In this document: one piece after another, positions 15,296-18,574 of the stretch | Layout: each line of letters starts with the position of its first letter | Numbering within the stretch: position 1 is the first letter of the stretch | Source of the DNA: Candidatus Methylomirabilota bacterium | GTDB taxonomy: Bacteria > Methylomirabilota > Methylomirabilia > Methylomirabilales > Methylomirabilaceae | Reading direction: 5' to 3' | NCBI GenBank assembly: GCA_003105305.1 | Contig: PQAQ01000205.1 | Location: 4,713-23,286 of the forward strand | DNA: 18,574 nt | Made by a program: the position numbers and the translations under genes | Notes under the pieces: model-generated | Database searches by the model: none | Told to the model about the DNA's origin: nothing | What the model saw: the letters and a program-made list of their open reading frames with translations, nothing else

Positions 15296-15520
15296 CTACG
15301 GCGGTAAAGGCCGACCGGACGGTCGGCATAAACCCATTACGACCGACCACTGCTTCGAGCGTGCCTGTGCGTCCACATGGCGACGGACCCCTCTGCCGTC
15401 GCGAGTCAAGACATGGGTAGAAATCATAGTCGTATTTACGTCGGGTTGACCCGACAACTCCTGCACGGTTCGGATGTCGTCGCCGCTTTGGAGCAGGTGG
15501 CCGGTCACGGAAGGTCTCGT
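15296..15520 (-). pseudogene. Remnant of a tyrosine recombinase (integron/phage integrase C-terminus)
   Basis: The translated - strand reads [41 protein letters not shown]. This is the catalytic C-terminus of integron-type and phage integrases, where relatives have [42 protein letters not shown]. Two active-site residues are gone: the His of LGH is Gln and the nucleophile Tyr of IYTHV is Ser. The codons just upstream (TRPSV) may still hold the conserved Arg of the HxxR box, but a TGA in frame and loss of homology end it there; the whole N-terminal three quarters is absent. The remainder of the gap, 15521-15692, shows no recognisable gene; an ATG frame of 32 codons at 15598 on + lacks support. 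Confidence 0.72.
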
Positions 15521-15692
15521 TCTAAAGCGTCCTCACCCGGTCTAAATCCTTGCGGGCCAAACGTCCGATACGGACCTGAAGGAGAGACTTTTCCACCATG
15601 ACCAAACGGGACAATCGGTTTGTGGATGGTTTCTCCAGACCGGCTGCCCACCAATTGTCGCCGTCTAATCAACTTGTCGGCTGTCTTGCGTT

Positions 15693-16274
15693 TTAGAATG
15701 CCAAGCGAACCCCTCCCAGGAACATCTCGACGGCTACGGCCGTAAGGAGCAGGCCCATGAGACGTTCTAATGCGTACAGTCCTCTGGTTCCGAGAAAAGG
15801 GATGACTCGAGTTGCCAACAAGAGGATGGCCGCATTGGCAAGCGACGCCAGAGAGAGTGCAAGCAGCCATTCGGGCCAGCGCTCTGGGTGTTGCCCGACG
15901 AGCAGGAGCACGGTAGCTGTTGCTGATGGTCCTGCAACGTACGGCACGGCAAGGGGGACAATGAATGGTTCCCCCGCAGGTGTTTCTGTGAACAGCTCCT
16001 GAGTCCCGCCGAAGACCATTTTAAGCGCAATCAGGAACAGAATGATCCCCCCGGCGATACGGAGCGAAGACGGCGAAATCTGAAGGGCGGCCATGATGTA
16101 GGGTCCCAGGAGAAGGAAAGCAACAAGAACGGTGAACGCGATCAGCAACTCCCGCGCAATCAATTGTCCGCGCCTCCTGTCAGGGACAGACTCAAGGGCG
16201 GTCACAAACAACGGCGTGTTGCCGAACGCATCCATGACAACGAATAGAAGAATAGTTGCTGACACGAAGGTCAT
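15693..16274 (-). CDS. MarC-family integral membrane protein
   Basis: A 193-residue, six-helix membrane protein of the MarC/UPF0056 family. Typical blocks are FVVMDAFGNTPLFVTALE at the N-terminus (relatives have VxDPxGNxPxF), RIAGGIILFLIALKMVFG, the family signature FIVPLAVPYVAGPSATATVLLL, and the ERLMGLLLTAVAVEMFLGGV end. In relatives the signature is more often PLAxPLIAGPGAI; here it is PYVAGPSAT. Despite the name, a role in antibiotic resistance was not upheld for E. coli MarC; function is unknown. The ATG at 16274 has AGGAG about 12 bases upstream, a long spacing. It is a complete gene flanked on both sides by gene remnants. Confidence 0.92.
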   Translation of the reverse strand: MTFVSATILLFVVMDAFGNTPLFVTALESVPDRRRGQLIARELLIAFTVLVAFLLLGPYIMAALQISPSSLRIAGGIILFLIALKMVFGGTQELFTETPAGEPFIVPLAVPYVAGPSATATVLLLVGQHPERWPEWLLALSLASLANAAILLLATRVIPFLGTRGLYALERLMGLLLTAVAVEMFLGGVRLAF

Positions 16275-16301
16275 CTCTTTCGCGTTCTCCTATCTCAGCC
16301 A

Positions 16302-16329
16302 ACTATAGGTGAGCCAAGTGAGAGGCCAA
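16302..16329 (-). promoter_or_regulatory. Possible marC promoter
   Basis: On the - strand TTGGCC (16324-16329, 4 of 6), a 16-bp spacer and TATAGT (16302-16307, 5 of 6). It would start about 35 nt before the MarC ATG. Confidence 0.35.
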
Positions 16330-16402
16330 CCAAGAGAAGCGGCATATCTATCACGCGGGCTCAGTGCTCTTGACCGCTACTTTACCCTGTAAACTCCCAC
16401 AC

Positions 16403-16588
16403 TTAGCCAAACCGGTCAAGACTATTTTCGCCGACCAGCGCTGCCGGCGGCGGCGAGGTGAGCGCCCAATTTCGGCTGTCAGAGGCGGCAGCACACGAAC
16501 TGGGCGGGGAGGGCGCCTCAGAGCCAATCGCCGGGGCCGAAACGCTGATCCCTTCTTCGGTTCGATGACAAACAACCCTGTATTTCAT
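16403..16588 (-). pseudogene. Remnant of a hicB antitoxin gene (N-terminus only)
   Basis: From an ATG at 16588 the first 19 codons read MKYRVVCHRTEEGISVSAP, which fits the start of HicB antitoxins (MKYRVVIHR-x-E-EG-x-SVSVPGLPGCW). After residue 19 the similarity ends abruptly: the PGLPGC turn, the TEEEALENI helix and the DNA-binding part are absent, and neither other frame on the same strand restores them. The reading frame carries on to a stop after 61 codons. No adjacent hicA is visible. The rest of the gap between the MarC promoter and the next remnant has no recognisable content. The match is short, so chance similarity is possible. Confidence 0.5.
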
Positions 16589-16652
16589 GTCGATGCCTCG
16601 TCAGTAAAGGTGCGGGCCGGCATGGCGCTTGGCTGAGGCCCCATGATACCGA

Positions 16653-16898
16653 TTATGACTGTTTAGATGCGGCCGCGGGAGGTGGATAACCTCCTATCTC
16701 CATTCCCCGGCGTCCCTGTCCGTACGGTGCGTAACGGCGGAGCGTTGCGCCGAATCGAACTCCCTGCGGCGAAATCGAGCAGTCACAATCAGCCCGCGTC
16801 AATGCGCCGACGGCCCGGCGCGGCGCGCCTTGCACCGCACTTTGGCCAAGATAGTGGCCGATCAGACCATTCGCGCCGGTAAGCCAGACTGGATTCAT
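16653..16898 (-). pseudogene. Remnant of an NAD-dependent reductase (dTDP-4-dehydrorhamnose reductase-like N-terminus)
   Basis: An ATG at 16898, nine bases after the fsr stop, begins MNPVWLTGANGLIGHYLGQS and continues through ALTRADCD. This is the first beta-alpha-beta unit of an extended SDR/RfbD-type protein, with the dinucleotide-binding TGxxGxxG motif intact at residues 7-14. After about 40 residues it no longer resembles the family and the frame ends at 81 codons, whereas complete proteins have about 290. Near the break lies a small inverted repeat, GGAGGT-GGATA-ACCTCC (16678-16694). The placement right behind fsr suggests the second gene of a former operon that lost its 3' part by deletion or insertion. 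Confidence 0.6.
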
Positions 16899-16907
16899 GA
16901 AACATTA

Positions 16908-18158
16908 TTACCGGATGCCCGCAGACCGTTGGCGGCGGCCTTTGATGTTCGGCAGGAAGCCGGTCAGCAAACCGATCAACGGCAGATACGCGCACACCTG
17001 GAAAACGAAAAAGATGCTTGTGTGATCCGCCAGTTTCCCCAGCAGTGCCGAACCGATGCCCGCCATGCCGAAGGCGAGGCCAAAAAACAATCCGGCAATC
17101 AGCCCGACTTTGCCGGGGATGAGTTCCTGCGCATACACCAAGATGGCGGAAAACGCGGACGCCAGAATGATGCCGATGAAAACGGTCAATACCGCCGTCC
17201 AAAAAAGATTCGCGTGCGGCAGCAGCAGTGTGAACGGCGCAACGCCCAGGATGGAGCCCCAAATGACATATTTGCGCCCGAAATAGTCGCCCAAGGGGCC
17301 GCCGATAAAAGTGCCGGCCGCAACGGAGAACAGGAAAACGAAAAGATAAATTTGCGACGCCGCGACCGTCACGTGAAATTTGGCGATCAGATAAAACGTG
17401 TAGTAACTCGTCAGGCTGACGAGATAAAAGTATTTGGAAAAAATCAGCGCGATGAGAATGCCGAGCGAAAGCAGAACGGTTCGTTTGGGTAACGGCTGAC
17501 TGGCGACGTGCGCCCGCTGCGGCCGGGCGCGCGTCTGGAACAGATGTTTTTTGTACCAGCCGCCAATGGTGAATAAAACGCCGACAGCCAACAGCGCAAG
17601 GGGGGAAAACCAGAGGATGTGCGACTGGCTGTTACGCGTGACGACCAGGGCGGCCAGCAGCGGGCCAAAGGAACTGCCCGCGTTGCCGCCGACTTGAAAG
17701 AGGGATTGCGCGAAACCATGTCGCCCGCCGGAAGCCAGATGCGCCAGTCGCGAGGACTCTGGATGAAAAATCGACGAGCCCATGCCCACCAGGCCGACGG
17801 AAACCAGCAGCAGCGAAAACCGACTGGCAAAGGACAACAAAATCAACCCGAGCAAAGTCAGCACCATCCCGCTCGCCAGCGAATAGGGCTTCGGCCTGCG
17901 ATCGGTGTAAAAGCCGACGGCGGGTTGGAGCAGCGACGCAGTGAGTTGAAACGTGAAGGTGATCAAACCGATTTGCGCGAAACTCAAGTGCAACGAGGTT
18001 TTGACCAGCGGATACAACGCAGGGATCAGCGATTGGATCGTGTCGTTGAGTAAATGTGAAAAGCTGACGGCGAGCAAAACCGGCATGACGGTCTTTTCCG
18101 GCACGACATAGCGTGCGTCGCCGACAACGAGATTTGAGTCCTTATTCACGATAAACAA
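16908..18158 (-). CDS. fsr: MFS transporter, Fsr (fosmidomycin-resistance) type
   Basis: A 416-residue, 12-helix major facilitator. It resembles E. coli Fsr (406 residues) strongly: SFSHLLNDTIQSLIPALYPL, FAQIGLITFTFQLTASLLQP, the MFS motif A region VGFYTDRRPKPYSL, and GMGSSIFHPESSRLAHLASGGRHGFAQSLFQVGGN, with a second-half motif A as GGPLGDYFGRKYVIWGS. Fsr exports fosmidomycin and similar compounds by proton antiport; the natural substrate here is unknown. The start is uncertain: TTG at 18158 has no ribosome-binding site; GTG at 18149 and ATG at 18086 (before PVLLAVSFSHLLND) are alternatives. It follows the HicB-HicA gene by 48 bp and precedes a truncated reductase by 9 bp, all on the - strand. 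Confidence 0.92.
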   Translation of the reverse strand: MFIVNKDSNLVVGDARYVVPEKTVMPVLLAVSFSHLLNDTIQSLIPALYPLVKTSLHLSFAQIGLITFTFQLTASLLQPAVGFYTDRRPKPYSLASGMVLTLLGLILLSFASRFSLLLVSVGLVGMGSSIFHPESSRLAHLASGGRHGFAQSLFQVGGNAGSSFGPLLAALVVTRNSQSHILWFSPLALLAVGVLFTIGGWYKKHLFQTRARPQRAHVASQPLPKRTVLLSLGILIALIFSKYFYLVSLTSYYTFYLIAKFHVTVAASQIYLFVFLFSVAAGTFIGGPLGDYFGRKYVIWGSILGVAPFTLLLPHANLFWTAVLTVFIGIILASAFSAILVYAQELIPGKVGLIAGLFFGLAFGMAGIGSALLGKLADHTSIFFVFQVCAYLPLIGLLTGFLPNIKGRRQRSAGIR

Positions 18159-18206
18159 ATCGCCGCATGATCCAAAGCGTCGGGACCACGCAATAACGGA
18201 CGCGGA

Positions 18207-18574
18207 CTAATCCACTAAGCGCCGGGTGAGATCGCCGCAGGTGTCAATGCGGTGTCTGGGAATCGCCGATGCCTTCTGCGCCACTCGGTTGATATACACC
18301 GTATGGTTGCCGCCTTGCCGTAGATATTCGCACCCGTGTGCCTCCAGGTGCCGTATCAAGTCGCGACGCTTCATGCGTCCAGAGACGGGTAGGAGTTCGC
18401 AGATCACGCCCTTGCCGTTCAACGATTCTTCCGCCAGTGTGCGGTCGGCTTCCAGGACGAGCGCGATGGCCTCCTGCAGATTGGCGCGCCTCTCCTCTAA
18501 GGTCACGCCTTGGGTATTTGCCCCGGGCAACGCCTCAATGAAGCCGATATACCCTTCCGGTACTTTCTGAAACA
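18207..18574 (-). CDS. HicB-HicA antitoxin-toxin in one reading frame (5' end outside window)
   Basis: The frame is open to the window edge and encodes at least 121 residues. The first part (GYIGFIEALPGANTQGVTLE, EERRANLQEAIALVLEADR) is the C-terminal half of a HicB antitoxin. The second part begins at an internal ATG at 18374 with MKRRDLIRHLEAHGCEYLRQ, then GGNHTVYINR and AIPRHR, a HicA mRNA-interferase toxin with its active-site His (GNHTVY). Normally hicB and hicA are separate, usually overlapping genes; here they are joined through the linker LLPVSGR without a stop. The toxin end (RHRIDTCGDLTRRLVD) looks shortened against the usual RHREI-x-x-x-LA-x-KICRDLG, missing about six residues of the last helix. 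The HicA ATG has no good ribosome-binding site. It could be a genuine fusion or the result of a small indel. Confidence 0.78.
   Translation of the reverse strand, partial: FQKVPEGYIGFIEALPGANTQGVTLEERRANLQEAIALVLEADRTLAEESLNGKGVICELLPVSGRMKRRDLIRHLEAHGCEYLRQGGNHTVYINRVAQKASAIPRHRIDTCGDLTRRLVD

Noticed and set aside
15598..15696. 32-codon ATG frame on the + strand with AAGGAG upstream
   Set aside because: The spacing to AAGGAG is about 13 bases, the peptide is not recognisable, and its end runs into marC on the other strand.

Overview
The window is an 18.6 kb piece of bacterial chromosome, GC-rich by eye. It carries 16 recognisable protein genes (one cut off at each window edge), one tRNA gene and at least three gene remnants. 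The left 1.8 kb is transcribed on the + strand; everything from about 2.1 kb to the right edge is on the - strand. A lipobox-bearing CsgG-family lipoprotein points to a Gram-negative-type envelope. The housekeeping set (gltX, greA, rnk, gdhA, a proton-pump P-type ATPase) does not fix the phylum. The mixture would suit an environmental lineage such as NC10/Methylomirabilota or a deltaproteobacterium-like group, but this is a guess from gene content only.

Layout. 1-1865 (+): 3' part of gltX, translationally coupled greA, then a tRNA-Gln(CUG) gene with its own promoter, a striking leader hairpin and a terminator. 2109-3142 (-): an orphan CsgG-family lipoprotein with its own promoter. 3291-7523 (-): a probable operon reading cupin, HerA-like ATPase (DUF853), GNAT acetyltransferase, DASS/SLC13 anion transporter. 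7626-10102 (-): an FCY1-type cytosine deaminase, an MgtC/DUF4010 membrane protein and an EmrE-type multidrug transporter. 10229-13675 (-): rnk, a plant/archaeal-type H+-ATPase and a small PNPOx-fold protein. 13748-15288 (-): gdhA and its promoter. 15296-18574 (-): an accessory, partly decayed stretch with a tyrosine-recombinase remnant, MarC, a hicB remnant, an NAD-binding reductase remnant, the fosmidomycin-resistance-type exporter Fsr, and an in-frame HicB-HicA fusion running off the window.

How the genes relate. gltX, greA and tRNA-Gln serve translation and transcription elongation; rnk is a second GreA-family protein. The cupin-HerA-GNAT-DASS group looks co-transcribed, but its members have no obvious shared pathway. 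The right 3.3 kb looks like a recombination-prone site: three gene ends break after 20-70 recognisable codons beside an inactivated integrase and toxin-antitoxin sequences.

Most notable: (1) the GNAT gene is interrupted by an in-frame TGA, after which 24 more family-like codons continue to a TAA just before the next gene; (2) two 40-bp promoter regions 7.7 kb apart (cupin and gdhA) are about 80% identical, including the spacer and the bases upstream of -35; (3) the toxin-antitoxin pair at the right edge is a single in-frame HicB-HicA reading frame with a shortened toxin C-terminus. I see no CRISPR array, rRNA, intact insertion sequence or recognisable novel defence system.
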